From positions 3,038,453 through 3,102,452 of the forward strand of contig VWZP01005658.1 of the NCBI GenBank assembly GCA_013396995.1: 64,000 nt of DNA, in the 5' to 3' direction. This document shows positions 25,701-37,545 of this stretch, piece after piece. The first letter of the stretch is position 1; every line of letters starts with the position of its first letter. The notes beneath the pieces were generated by a model that ran no database searches, was not told where the DNA came from, and saw only the letters and a list, made by a program, of their open reading frames with translations. Source of the stretch: Dicaeum eximium (lineage: Eukaryota; Chordata; Aves; Passeriformes; Dicaeidae). Position numbers and translations under genes: made by a program.

Positions 25701-28572
25701 AACTGCTGTGAGCAGGGAGCAGCTGGCTGAGGCACAGGGTGACTGACTGGTTTTCCAAGCCTGTTACAGGAGAGTCAAGACTTTCTACCTGAAGGGGTTC
25801 ACAGCAAACCCTGTGTGAGCAATGCAGAAGCTTGTATGAGCGAGCAGAAATGGCTTCATGAGGTTTTTGTCACTATTAAAGAAAGAGACTGCATGCATTA
25901 TATTACAAACAAGGGATTTCTGTGTGTATGGTGGGGTTTACTGGTACTCTGGCAGGTTTTTTCAGTATGATTTCTTGCTGTCTGTGGATGCTGAAGATAT
26001 ATTTTAATATTTTTTTCTCTGTCCTTTGCTAATGTATCCACTGCTTTGCCCAGAATATTCCATCACAAAATTTTAAATACACAGATCCCTTTTTCTTTTG
26101 CAGGATATACAGGGAGAAAGCCCATAGTGGGTCGAATTTAAAAACTATTTATGTGCTTATAAATAAAAATAATTCAGTAGCTAAATACAGCACCAGTCTG
26201 GTAATCATAAGAGACATAAAGAAGCAGTAAAAATTTAATTAAACCTGTTGTATTATTGTTATATTCAACCTCAAATGGAGCAGGGAAAGAGTAATATTAG
26301 AACTGCTAAACCATGCACTAGGAGATTTGCAGACCTTTATAATTTAAAGCAAGAAAATAAATAAGACCAAAAATAGTTTTAGGTTTAACTAAGCCAGTGG
26401 TTAAAACATGAAATTGCCTGGATTAGATTCTCTTAGTTGTGTCTTAGCAAAGAGACATGAATAAGAAATAACTTTGCACCACTGATGTGCTCAGCTCTAT
26501 ACACATGGGAGGCACCTGTAGCTGTCATAAGAATGCTCTGAGTAGAAATTCAGGAATATGGAAGATTATTCAGCTGGGTTTTTGCTTCCACAATCTATTC
26601 CTCTGCTGGGTTTGATTTGAGCACTGCTGAATTGTAAGCCCAGAGCATATCAGAGAGAGATATTTCTGATCATTCACAACACTGAGTCTATAAAATATTC
26701 ATAAAACCTCTGCAATCTGAATTAGCCTTTCAAGAAATAAAAAAAAATACATCAAAGTAATACAATGAATGAGAAGGTCTGTCTACTACATGTGATATGA
26801 AGCAAGTATCAAACGTGATAAGAAAAGAATTTCTTTTAAATATTTGATTCGTGAAAAGTAAATGAGTTCTGATGCAACAATTATGGGATTTCATACTGTA
26901 TGAAAGAGTAACAAGAAAGATACTGTGTTATTGTTAATGGCTCTATTTCTACCATCTAAACTTATGAGCACCTTTGATCTTCTCTGAATTCTTCATGCTT
27001 CGTTGTTTCCATCATTGTCAAAAGCCCACTCCTTTACTTTTCTTGGGAAATAATCTACATAATGCAAAGTGACTGTTTATGGAGCACACTGAGTTTTCCT
27101 CTCAAGGAAGAGAGGGCATCATCTGATAAAAGGAGACATATCCTTGAGACAGCTACAAAATTAGGTAATTTGTGCAGAGAGCAGATTTTTTTCCTGCCAG
27201 TCAGAATTTAAAGAAAGGAATCATTCCACATTTGGCAGACAATTTTGCTTCTCCATGGGTAAACAACACTGAGTGAAAATTGTTGCAATTTTGTTTTTTC
27301 TCAGATAATTTTATTAGTTTGAAAATTTTTAAGTTCCAGGTTAATGAAAAAGCTAAAAACAATGAGATGTAACAATTATTGTTCCAGAGACACAGGCAAT
27401 ATTCATGTCATGTTTTTATGAGTTCATTTTTCATTTCAGTTTTCAGATTTCTGCATCACTAATTTTTGCTTTTTGGTCCCCAGCCAGCAGATAATGATGC
27501 AGGAAGACACCTGCCACCTTCCATATTGCTGGTGCACAAGTTTGAATACATTTCTTTGAAGCATTGGTGTTGGATATTAAAATATAAGGCTCTAATCCTA
27601 AAGGGTCTCCTAAATTTGAAAGTCCCTCTTAATTTTAATAGTGCCTGTCTCAAGATTGCATAGATGGATTTTTTACAGGATTTATTAGACATTTTTATCA
27701 GGAACAAGAGATGGAACCGGGAAAACAAAGCCAAGTTTGTCTCAGGAACTGATCCCAGTGTGACCAGAGAAGGGACAGAGACAGAGAGGCCCTGGATTCT
27801 TCACCCACTGCTCTGCAGAGTATCTGACTGGAGGGAGACTGACATTCCACTACATACACCACTACATTCCAACATTCCTCTTTGAAACTACCCTTCCTCA
27901 CACAAGAAGAAAAAGATCAAACAAGAACTAGTTTTATTCAAAGAAGCAGTGTGAGAGATCAGCAAGAAGCAAGCTTATCCCCAGAGGAAGGATAACACAC
28001 TCATTTTCTCCTATCATACCCCAGAAAAATCTTGATCAATATCAGAGCTCTATGCAATATGTAAAGGAGATTACATTTCAGAAGATATATTTTAAATTAT
28101 ACTTTTCCACACACTGGATTTTTATGAAATGCAATTTTATCTGATTTTAATACTTTAATGCTAGCTTCCGTTATTTACAGAGTAAGTAAATGAAGAGATG
28201 CACAGAAATCTGGATTTAATTAGATAGGACATGCTGTCACTTACTGACTGACATAAGTAGAATACATTAAATACAAGCATTGTGTAATATTTAACGTCCT
28301 GAGATGATGCACGGCAATAGAGCAAAGTTGCATTTAATGCTGGGTGCCAAAACCCACCCAAGTTTTGCAGAATGTAAACTGACAACATTTTCTGTTTGTT
28401 TGGGTTCTTTTTCCTGGCTATCATTTATTAGATTCATCCACCTTTAAAAATAATTTTTATTTTTTGCCTTTCATTAATTCTATTTGTAATGACCAAAAGA
28501 AAAAACTGCACAATTTGTACATAATTGAGTCTTAGACTGCGTGTCATTGGCAGCTCTCTTTACCCTAAATGT

Positions 28573-28640
28573 GTTGTTGTTATTATTATTATTAGTAGTA
28601 GTAGTAGTATTAGTATTGTTAGTATTATTAGTATTATTAT
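28573..28640 (+). repeat. Compound trinucleotide microsatellite (GTT/ATT/AGT)
   Basis: Runs of GTT, ATT and AGT succeed each other (TTATTATTATTATTAGTAGT and onward), with interruptions. The V/I/S-rich translations in both directions are artefacts of this tract. Confidence 0.9.
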
Positions 28641-28983
28641 GCCACATACAAGAGCACCAGATGTAAGAACCAAAAAGAGAAGGAATTTGCAGAAGGAAAG
28701 TTGCAAGCCTGGGCCATGACCCAGGGAAATATCTGCCTCCATGTATTCATGAAAATCTACTACAGAATGAAATCACTTTTTCACTTTTTAGCTCCCATTG
28801 AGCACAGTCTAAATGTCAGTGTGATCCATCAATGTCCCTGATAATTCCCTGAGACATCTCCTGGCAGGGCTGTGACGCTGTTTGTGCTCCTGGCTGCTCT
28901 CTGGGAAGGCAGAGCAGCAGCCAGGCTCTGCCAGAGGCACAGGTGGGACAGGGACCCAGCCTCTGCCCTCCTTGGAACCCCAC

Positions 28984-29592
28984 TGTCTTGGTTTAAAAAG
29001 ACAGGTGTCTGCTAAGGAAGAAAAAAAACACAAACCCCCTCCCTCCAAATCACCACAATTTTTTGAAATTAAAATGCTCTCAGGCAAAAAAATATGGGGA
29101 TAGGAATAACAGTTTTTACTAGGAAAAAAAACTAAAGGAAACAAAGGTACTAGTACCAGCAAACAATAAAAGAAACAAACAAACAAACAAACAAAAACCT
29201 TGACAGAGTCAAGATATGACCTGCCACCCTGGGGCAGGTTGTGGANTGCACTGGCACTGCTTTCCAGCTCCATCCATGCTGGACAAATAACAGATGTTGC
29301 CTAAGCCTTTACTGCTGAGTTGGAGCTCCTGGTGACCAACAAAACCCAGGGCAGTGACCAGTTGTGGTTCCTCCGTTTTTCTCGGGCTGCTTTTCCTCTC
29401 GAAGTGTTGTTCTGGCCCTTTCATTGCAGTCCCATCTGAGCACCTCACTGCCTGCAATCCCTCAGCAGTTCCAAGGGCAAGAAAGAGGATGGTGACCAGT
29501 GCTGTGCTAACTCCACTTATGTCCCTCTTATTTTTCTGTTTGGTTTTTTCCTTGGTCATTAATTCCCCTTAGGTGAAAAGCTTTCTACACTG
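28984..29592 (-). mobile_element. Solo LTR-like block of an endogenous retrovirus, passerine type (putative)
   Basis: The left edge begins TGTCTTGGTTTAAAAAGACA, then GGTGTCTGCTAAGGAAG, AACCCCCTCCCTCC, GCTCTCAGGCAAA, AGGAATAACAGTTTTTACTA and CTTGACAGAGTCAAGATA. These phrases match, from memory, the U5 side of a common songbird ERV LTR read in reverse complement, so the LTR probably lies on the minus strand with its 3' end (…CCAAGACA) at 28984. The right edge is uncertain; a TG-type 5' end could sit near 29592 (TGTAGAAAG on the minus strand). No flanking target-site duplication was found with these borders. No gag, pol or env frames are adjacent, so this looks like a solo LTR left after recombination. 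An internal AAAC-rich expansion and one undetermined base at 29246 are present. The family name is not assigned. Open frames inside it (for example 28809-29273, minus) are not genes. Confidence 0.6.
29170..29197 (+). repeat. (AAAC)n inside the LTR-like block
   Basis: Six or so AAAC units interrupt the LTR-like sequence. Probably a copy-specific slippage expansion of an A-rich stretch. Confidence 0.85.
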
Positions 29593-31504
29593 CAGTTTGT
29601 TACACATAATAGAAAACTATTGGTCAATGGCAAAACTTCTTTTATTTTATAGAAGAAGAGTCAAAATAAAACCAGAGCCACTAAATCTGTCCCCATCACA
29701 AAGGGTTCTGATTTCCAGTAGCTCCTTCTATTTCTGTGAGACTTTTTGATCTTCCCTCAGAGCAGACTCTTTCCCATATTCAAGAAACTTTTGTTTCTTT
29801 ATTCATAGCGGCCTACATAAATTCTTGAGTTTTTATTTATGCCATTATGCTAATGCCCCTTTCAGCTTAAAATACTGCTCTGAATTTGTCTTAATTTTCT
29901 GTTAGAGGTTACACTGACAAAGGCCAATAAAACACATGGAGCATTATTAGTATTTACTTACAAAGCTGCAGTATCCAGGACGACATCATCACTTCTATAA
30001 AGTATTACCCCATAAAGTTCATTTTGAAAGTGAATGCCATATCTCATTTTACTATGACATGCAAACAGCCTATCTATCTAAGCCTTTACAGCTCATCCAT
30101 CACACCAGAAGTGTGCTGGTGCCAGTGAATCAAAAGCTATAGCAGCAGTTAACAAGAAGTGTGCTAATTAATGGCTCAAACAGAAAGTTTTAAGAGTGAT
30201 TTTTCCAGACACTTCACTCAAAAGTGATTGAGAAGGAAATGCCTCTTTAAAATTTTTATATAATGTCACACTAAATGAACCATAAAGAAACAATATAGAA
30301 AATACATAGCCTGGAATTTATGAGAACATTTTACAACTATTAAAGACCATGTTTAAAGGTCTGGATTTTAAATGGAGCCAAGGGACCTTTGAAAGCAGAT
30401 TTACCTGCAAGGTCATCTTTAAAAATTTAAAGGAAGAAAACCACATCCCAAACATCACAGTCAGGGACATGGTAAAGCCCAGAATTGCTAGAGAATAGAG
30501 GAAGAATGGACACTAAAATGCTAAGAAATCATTATATAGAGAGTGTTTATTCAAATCCAAAAGAAATGTTGACTGCCATTCACCAGCTAAATGAAAAATG
30601 GCATTGCAGCTCAGTTTTTTAGAAAAATGTCTTTTGGACCAGCCACCCTCACTGGCTATTTCAAACTGCTGCTGTTCACCAGCTTAGATGGAGACTCAGA
30701 ACATATAAATCTTGTCTCCTGAGAAAACAGTTGTCAAAACTTTTTTTTTTTCCTTCATGACATATGGAAAGAAATTCTTCATACATATTGAAACCATTTT
30801 TCTTTCTTTGAAGCAGTTTCAGTCATATGATATATGGTATAACATAAAGCCAAGTTCCAAAATACAAACCTAGAACAAAAAAAATCTAAAAAATTTGAAA
30901 TATGTCTCTTTTTTGTAACATACTTTCTCCCGTTATTTAATCAATAAATTCAATTCCTGTTAAATGGGTACTTCCTTTACAAAGTAGAGTTGATGTTGGT
31001 AAGACAATGTATTAACTTGGATTTGGATTCTCTGGCAACATTTCTTTCAAAGCTTTTTTTCAAACCTACTGATAATGGAAACATGACCCATTATTGTGTG
31101 AAAATAAAGGTCCTTTTTTCTTTAAGTGAGGCAGTTAGTTCCCCACCCCCTCAAAGGAGACAAATTCCAAATATTTTTTGGAAGTGAGTACAAAAAAATA
31201 CTAACTATTAATATTTTTGTTGTAAATATAAGGCCAAGCTCCTTCACTATCTGAGAGATGGAAAATAAAGCGGCAGAGGTGGCAGAAACAAACCTCGATG
31301 AATTCTTGCATACTTTTGTTTCATACCTAAGCCCCTCCCAGCTCTGCAGATTGTCACACTTAGTATGAGGCAATTACACAAGTGGTGTCACATATTCAAA
31401 CTTTCCTGCCCCACAAACATTAAACTGTGCTTTTGTAGGAGAGATGGGTTATTTGGGGGGCAGCTGCACATCTGGTGGGAGGAGGGGTGGGAGAACATTC
31501 TCTG

Positions 31505-31543
31505 CACTCAATAATCTGATCACTCAATAATCTGGTGATCAGA
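31505..31543. repeat. 16-bp tandem duplication with 9-bp hairpin
   Basis: CACTCAATAATCTGAT (31505-31520) is followed at once by CACTCAATAATCTG (31521-31534). Overlapping it, TCTGATCAC (31515-31523) and GTGATCAGA (31535-31543) are exact reverse complements with an 11-base loop. Confidence 0.75.
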
Positions 31544-31852
31544 CCCACAGGGGGCTGGCAGAGGTGGGCAGCTCTCTGCCCAGGGATGATTTAGAGATGT
31601 CCTGCACCACTGAGGAAATGAGGAAAGGAATGAGCAAAGCCTGCCAGAGATCCCTCTCCCTCCTGTCCTTGCACAGCGCTGGGAAAGGACATTTTCCTGG
31701 CTGGGAGGATAATTCTCTGAGTACCCTTTACCTTTGACAAAGACATTCCTATTGAAGTTTGTACAAAATAATTCTATTCTATTTCCTGCACATTGAAGAG
31801 CACCACTTCATTCACAGCCACTGCAAATGTACCCAGAACAGAGCTGGAAGGT

Positions 31853-31892
31853 AATTAGCAGTGATTATTGTGAATTAGCAGTGATAACTGTC
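31853..31892 (+). repeat. 20-bp imperfect tandem duplication
   Basis: AATTAGCAGTGATTATTGTG is followed directly by AATTAGCAGTGATAACTGTC; 17 of 20 positions agree. It lies 350 bases downstream of another small duplication. Confidence 0.75.
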
Positions 31893-32360
31893 TGCCACCT
31901 TTTTCTTATCTGACATTTTCAAGCCCTGTAAATTAGAAGTGTCTAACGCTAATAACTTATTTATTTTTATATACCATTGAACTTGCCAGTCCTTTTTAGT
32001 TATCAGTTCTTAAAGAAAACACTTTAGAGCTGGAATCTTGTAAAATCTCAGCCTGGAGCAGACTACACCAAAGTTAATGAGCCATGAAAAATAAGACTTA
32101 GCTTGAGAAAGCTGTTAATACAATTTTTCAGCTGTAGCCTGTACTGGCAGGCCATGATCAGTTAAAATAGATACTTCAATTAATCCTTTATTGGAAATTG
32201 AGAAAATAACCTTTAGGGCTTCATAAAGCTCCCTTCTGGGCTGCAGCTGCCCCATCCCTGCCACATCAGGTGTGGGATTTACAAGGAATTAAGCACAGTG
32301 ATCTATTTTCCAACGTGCCTTGCACACCATTTCTCAACACTATGCTTTGAAACCAATTAT

Positions 32361-32411
32361 GTTGGGTTTTTTGTTTTGTTTTGTTTTTGGGTTTTTGTTT
32401 TGGTTTTTTTT
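32361..32411 (+). repeat. (TTTTG)n-like T/G low-complexity tract
   Basis: Repeated TTTTG/TTTTTG units. The F/V/L-rich frame over it is repeat-derived. Confidence 0.85.
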
Positions 32412-32631
32412 CCCTTACCTGGAACAATATTAAACTGTACCAGAAAAAAAAAAAGCAAAAATGCAATGGTAAATTCAGGTGTCTGGGGTTTGCTATCATG
32501 ATAACTTATATCTAAAAGAAAACCTATAAACATGTAAAAGAATAGCCTATATATTTTCCTGCTTAATTGAGGTTATTGCAAAAATGCAAAGAGAACAAAG
32601 AACAAAGAAATCTAACCTGCCCCACACCCCT

Positions 32632-32654
32632 GGTTTTGTTTTGTTTTGTTTTTT
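32632..32654 (+). repeat. (TTTTG)n short tract
   Basis: Four to five TTTTG units, a second copy of the same motif type about 220 bases downstream of the previous tract. Confidence 0.8.
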
Positions 32655-35600
32655 GGAAGGCTGAACCAATACAGTTAATTTGTAATAAGGTTTTTCTCAG
32701 TTCTATTTTGCATTCCAAATTTTTTGACTTTCAGAGTTCCCTTTTTTTCCAAGAAAGGTGTCTGGGAAAAACAGAAAACAACAAATTGTCACTAAATTCA
32801 CCATGTTGGCCTCTTTTTCCAAGTGTCATTTCCACTCATGCTGCTTGGCAAGCTCATATGAGAAATGACAAAGAAAGTTCACAGAACTGTCACTTCCCTA
32901 TTAAAATGAAATAGCCTCTCTTTTGCTGCCCTTCCTCACAATTTTCAGAATTTAATGTTGGCAAATGAGTGGCATACCAGTGGCATTTATAAATTCAGTT
33001 CATTTTGCTCTATCTAGAAAACAGAAATGGAACTTGGCACCTTCAGTGCGTTTTCTTGATATCAGATATTTAGAAAACTATCTGACTACATGAAGAAGCA
33101 TTTATCAAACTAAACATGCTATCTATATGTAAACACCCCTACCTGTTGCAGAGATTACTTTTATATCCCCATTTTTCTCCAGTCTTGATGGTGTATCGTA
33201 GCACTCAAAGTGCTGATAAAAATGATTGGGTTCTGCTGACTACAGAATGGGAAATGACAAATAGATTGAAATCCGCAGATTATTGTAAAAAAATTGCTAA
33301 ACTTGCTAGTGTAACTCTTACATATTTACTGGCCACACAGTATCCATATTAAATAAACAAATGTAATTTGTCCCCCTTTGTTTTGCTGTCCCTGCTTGGG
33401 GCAGTCATCACCTGATTTTCTCTTGATTCGTTTCCCCCTCTCCTTCCGTGCTTCAGTCATTATCACGTTGTACAGCTGAAAGGTTTTATCTGCCCCTTAC
33501 ACCCATCTGAAGGAATTATTAAAGTCCTGTGGGGGTGGAATAGTCAATCCTCAGTGGGAGTGTCTGGGGGTCCTTGTATGTCCCTGCCAGCTCTCCTGTC
33601 ACACTTTCTCACCAATACCCTCTTCTATTTGCTCTCCTACCTTCACACTTCACTCATGTTCCTACTGAGTGCCCATATCCTGTAGGGTCCTCCTGCAATC
33701 CCTTAAATCTCCCATCTTCTGTTGCTCCTTCATTTTGCTATCCAAGGTTTGCGGTATGTTCTTAATTTCCCCTGCAAAGTCTGGCAACTTTCACTTCCTC
33801 ACGTCTTCTCCCTCATCTGTTGCTTTGCCTAAATCTTCAAGATTCAGCTTTTTTTTTCCTGCTTGCTCTTTTCTGCTCTACAAGAGGAGCTTATTTATCC
33901 AACAATCTCTCAACTAGTAATTTTCACATAACTGGGATAGAGTTTTCAGACAATTTGTGCCTTTATTTTTAAAGTAACTTAACCTCTCCATCCTATTTGA
34001 TTTTATTGGCTGTTTCTCTTGCTATCTGAAAGCTTGGCCTTTTGAAAATAAAACTTACTATTTGTTGCTATTTAAGCAAAATTAATGTGTGAGCTTCTAT
34101 CAGTTTCAAATTAATCCCTTCACCAAAATTCATGGCAGAATGAAAATACATTTTGCTTTGGAAATGCTGTGGTCTTCCACCTGTAACAAGCTGCATTGGC
34201 TGGACCATTTTGACAATACCTGTAATCCAATCTGCATTTGGGAAGGTATATTATATTTTGTGATGTTAGAGATCCCAGCAGTATTTATCTCCCTAGTAAA
34301 ATGTCTTTTCCGCTTTATCTCTTTCCAGTCCACTTGAGCGGAGGAGAGTCATAACAAGCAAAGGGTTCAGGACAGATGCACCCTTCAACACCAACAGAAA
34401 TTAATCTACAGTAATTCTGCAGCATGCTCTGGCTCCAGACTCCAGCTTTCACCCACTTTCCAAGCAGTGCATGCCACCAGCCCATGCCTCAGTCATGGCA
34501 GGGCCTTGGCTGCTGCTACAATGTCTGACTCATCCTGCAGCAGAAACTCAAATTACTGCTTTATTCTCCTGAGGGTTTTGTTATCTTCTTATACTAAACA
34601 AACATTGTAGTTACTCCTTTTGCCTTAAACCTAATAGTGTGACATTACAGCTAAGTAGCTCATGGTCCCTGCTGCTGGATAATATTTTTTATATCAACTA
34701 GAGCCCTTTGTACTACTTCATTCATTCTGAATATTTTTGGAGTTCTTGGAAAACTCTTAAGATGTACAGAAGGGTTTCTTCATTAAAGGAAGTACAGCGA
34801 CAGATTCTGCTGGATCAGATCTCTCTTATGCACCTTCTGTTACTGCTCAAGTAAGGCAGATGAATGAAAGATGGGGACTCTTCTTGCCAGCTATTCCAGA
34901 ATTTCGTAAGAGTCCATGTTCTTTTATGGAGAAGTTGTATGGATTTTCAATACTACACTTTCTGCAGTATTGTGCTTGTGGGTGCAGACAATTTTTTTTC
35001 ATACCAAGCAGAAAGACAAATGGAAACAGCAGCGTGCTGTTCCTCTGTCTGTAAAAGTGATTTTCCTGTTGCTTATGTTCTTCGGCTATTGAGATGGAAA
35101 ACTAAATTCTGGAATTTTGCAACTTAAATCCATTGACAGTAGCAGCAAAATGTACAGTCAAATTAGCAGAGTGTAGCGGTCTCCTGAAGAGTATGAGAGG
35201 GTCTAACTTTACAGCACAGTTTGGTTCTCATTCTATGGAGCATAAAGTGGATAAGAATACCTAAGGATAGTTAGGAACATAACAACATAAACATCAGGAA
35301 AATCAGTCTAAGGCAAGAGGAAGATCTGCAAGGAGCATCTCCAGCCATTCCAAAGTTTATCTGTGATGCAATAATTGACCTGGCTCTGTTTCATGCCCTC
35401 TAACTCAAAACCACCTCGGTGTTTGAGGGCTGAGAAACAGAAAATAAGATAAATGTGTGTGCTGAGAATGGCACAAAATTACAAGACAGTAAATTTGATA
35501 TTGATACCTTAAAAATAATTCAAAATTACAAGAAAAACTGAAACAGATAAACTAAAATATAAATTAATCTTTATTCTTTGTTTTTTAGAAGGAGACAAAA

Positions 35601-37458
35601 AGTCTGTGATAAAGAAGATCCACTTAATATATCTGGCTTTTCAAAGGGCTCTCAAAATCTCCCTTGCCAAAAGAGAAGGACAAAAACCTGAAAACAGACA
35701 GTAGGAGCAGAAGTTGAAGGTTCACTAAAGAAATTAAAAAACCCCTTGAGATGAGCAATTGGTCACTTAAATGGCAGATACAATTCAACAAAATAAATGT
35801 GAAATTATATAGATGAGGGTCATAGTTTCACATTTAACTAAGTCATAATTTCACATATAACATGATGTGTTATCAATTACAGCAAGATGGATCTCGCAGA
35901 GTAATACACAGTCCATGAGAACATCAGCTCAGAGAATAGAAAAATAAAGACAAATATTGGGAATTATTAAGAACAGGGGAAAAAAGGAAAACTTTCTCTG
36001 ACTGAGTTTGTTTCTGATTTCATGTTTGGTCTGTCTTAGACATCTGCTTTTACTCATTGCTTGAGACAGCATATTATGGACTTTGGTTTTACCCTGTGTA
36101 GTCATTTGAAAGCTTTTACTGACATGTCTTAGTGTATTCAGCAGTTTATTCACTAAAAAGTATAAAACCCATGTTTTATAAATAACTGAACTAAGCCTAA
36201 TTACATAAGTTTTGTTTTAATTTTCAGTGTGTGTATATATATGCATATAAATATATAAATGTTTCATTTTTCTAATCCTAAATTGTGATATTGTCCTTAT
36301 TCCATTTTATATCCTCTATATTTATAGCTCCTTGCAAGCTCCTAATATGTTCCTCAAGACCATGACTATGACTAGGAAGATGAAGGAACATTAAATCAAC
36401 CATACTGAACATAATTTGACTGGCAGCTTGCCTCAAATAGTATTTTTCTCCTTGTCTATCCTTTTGATTTTACAACAGAAATTTCCCTGAAGCAGCACTT
36501 CCATTATGATGCCTTCCCTGACACAGGTTAATTGCTATTTGCTCTAATTATTCTCTACTCAGCTTCAGAAGAGCTGAAAAATGCACCTTTGTGATTATAT
36601 GTTTCACAATAAGATTGGAATGAAGACTGGACCATTGAAATAGTAGTAAAAAACAAAAAACATCATTTCTGAGTTAAGTTAGTTTTTCTCATCAGCTGCT
36701 TTGGAAGAAATTGGCACAGCATAATGCAATGTATACAGCTTTTGCAAATATGCTAAGAAAAGCTTACTGAGACAGACAAATAATTAAAATAAACTTTGAT
36801 AGGGGAAACATGCAAGTGTATAACAACTCATAAAAAAAATAAATTTTTTTTAGATGCAAAGCACACACAAAATGGAGCTCCTTCAAGTAGTGTCCTCCTT
36901 CTGACATTCCTATGCCAAGCTCAAAATTAAACAAACTGAAAAATTGGTTTAAAATTATGTCCCAGCCTGGAAAATTTCTTCATCATTGTGCTGTAAGTTG
37001 CCAAAGAACATTATCTGTATAATAAATCAGGGTCTAACTTGGCTCTTGCCAAGTTATTCTCTATCTTCCCCTGGCTTTTGATATGTATTATTTTCTTTTG
37101 GCTTTTCTCTCACTTGCCTCTTTCCCTGTCTCTTGAATGAATCAGTTTTACCTTGTCAAAGCTCCCATCCCTCAGGAATCTGTGGGTGCAGAGTTTCCTC
37201 TGAAATGGGTACAGATATTGTGAGCACAAAGCTCCATCACTGCTTCAGGCTAATCTAGATCTGATGGCATACTCTTGCAAATCAGGCATAGAAAGAAATT
37301 ATTTTATCACTTCCTTGGATCCCTCAGAATCAAACTCAAGACTGCTCTTTGGATCTCTTTCTCTTCTCTCATAATCAAAATCATCCATCAATTAAGTTAA
37401 ATTAGTCTCAGCATTGCCAAGGAAAGCAGAGCCACCCTCAAAGTTTTTGGATACTCAC

Positions 37459-37545
37459 CTTTTGCTGGGTGAGGTGGATGAATGGAGCTGCCACATCTGC
37501 AGGATTCTGGGGTCTCCACTTCCAGTGCACAGCCCTCAATGCCTT
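37459..37545 (-). other. Exon-like open segment, minus strand (87 nt)
   Basis: This is one of the best splice-bounded segments in the window. On the minus strand, a pyrimidine-rich acceptor (AGCACCCCCTTGCCCCAGGCAG) precedes it and a near-consensus donor (AAAAG|GTGAGTAT) follows. The length is 29 codons exactly, so inclusion would keep frame. Two of the three frames are open. One reads GIEGCALEVETPESCRCGSS and continues to the end; the other reads KALRAVHWKWRPQNPADVAA and continues. Neither matches a protein I recognise. An alternative internal acceptor (CCTGCAG) would give a 38-base exon starting with ATG. Flanking DNA has no further matching segment that I could tie to it. It may be a lncRNA or alternative exon, or chance. 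Confidence 0.25.

Larger units (their letters stand above)
17401..28572. other. Noncoding stretch, no gene recognised
   Basis: Low-GC DNA with scattered A/T runs. A minus-strand segment at 20747-20809 is open, ends at a GTAAGT donor and encodes a hydrophobic start (MFALNFILLTNG) that could suggest a signal-peptide exon. Its acceptor is poor and no compatible next segment was found. The rest shows no gene, RNA gene or recognisable transposon. Confidence 0.55.
29593..37458. other. Noncoding stretch, no gene recognised
   Basis: AT-rich DNA. It holds only the small tandem duplications at 31.5 and 31.85 kb, the TTTTG tracts at 32.4-32.65 kb and a pyrimidine-rich run around 33.4-33.85 kb. No credible coding or RNA gene seen. 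Confidence 0.6.

Noticed and set aside
28809..29273. 154-codon minus-strand open frame
   Set aside because: More than half lies inside the LTR-like repeat and it spans the undetermined base.
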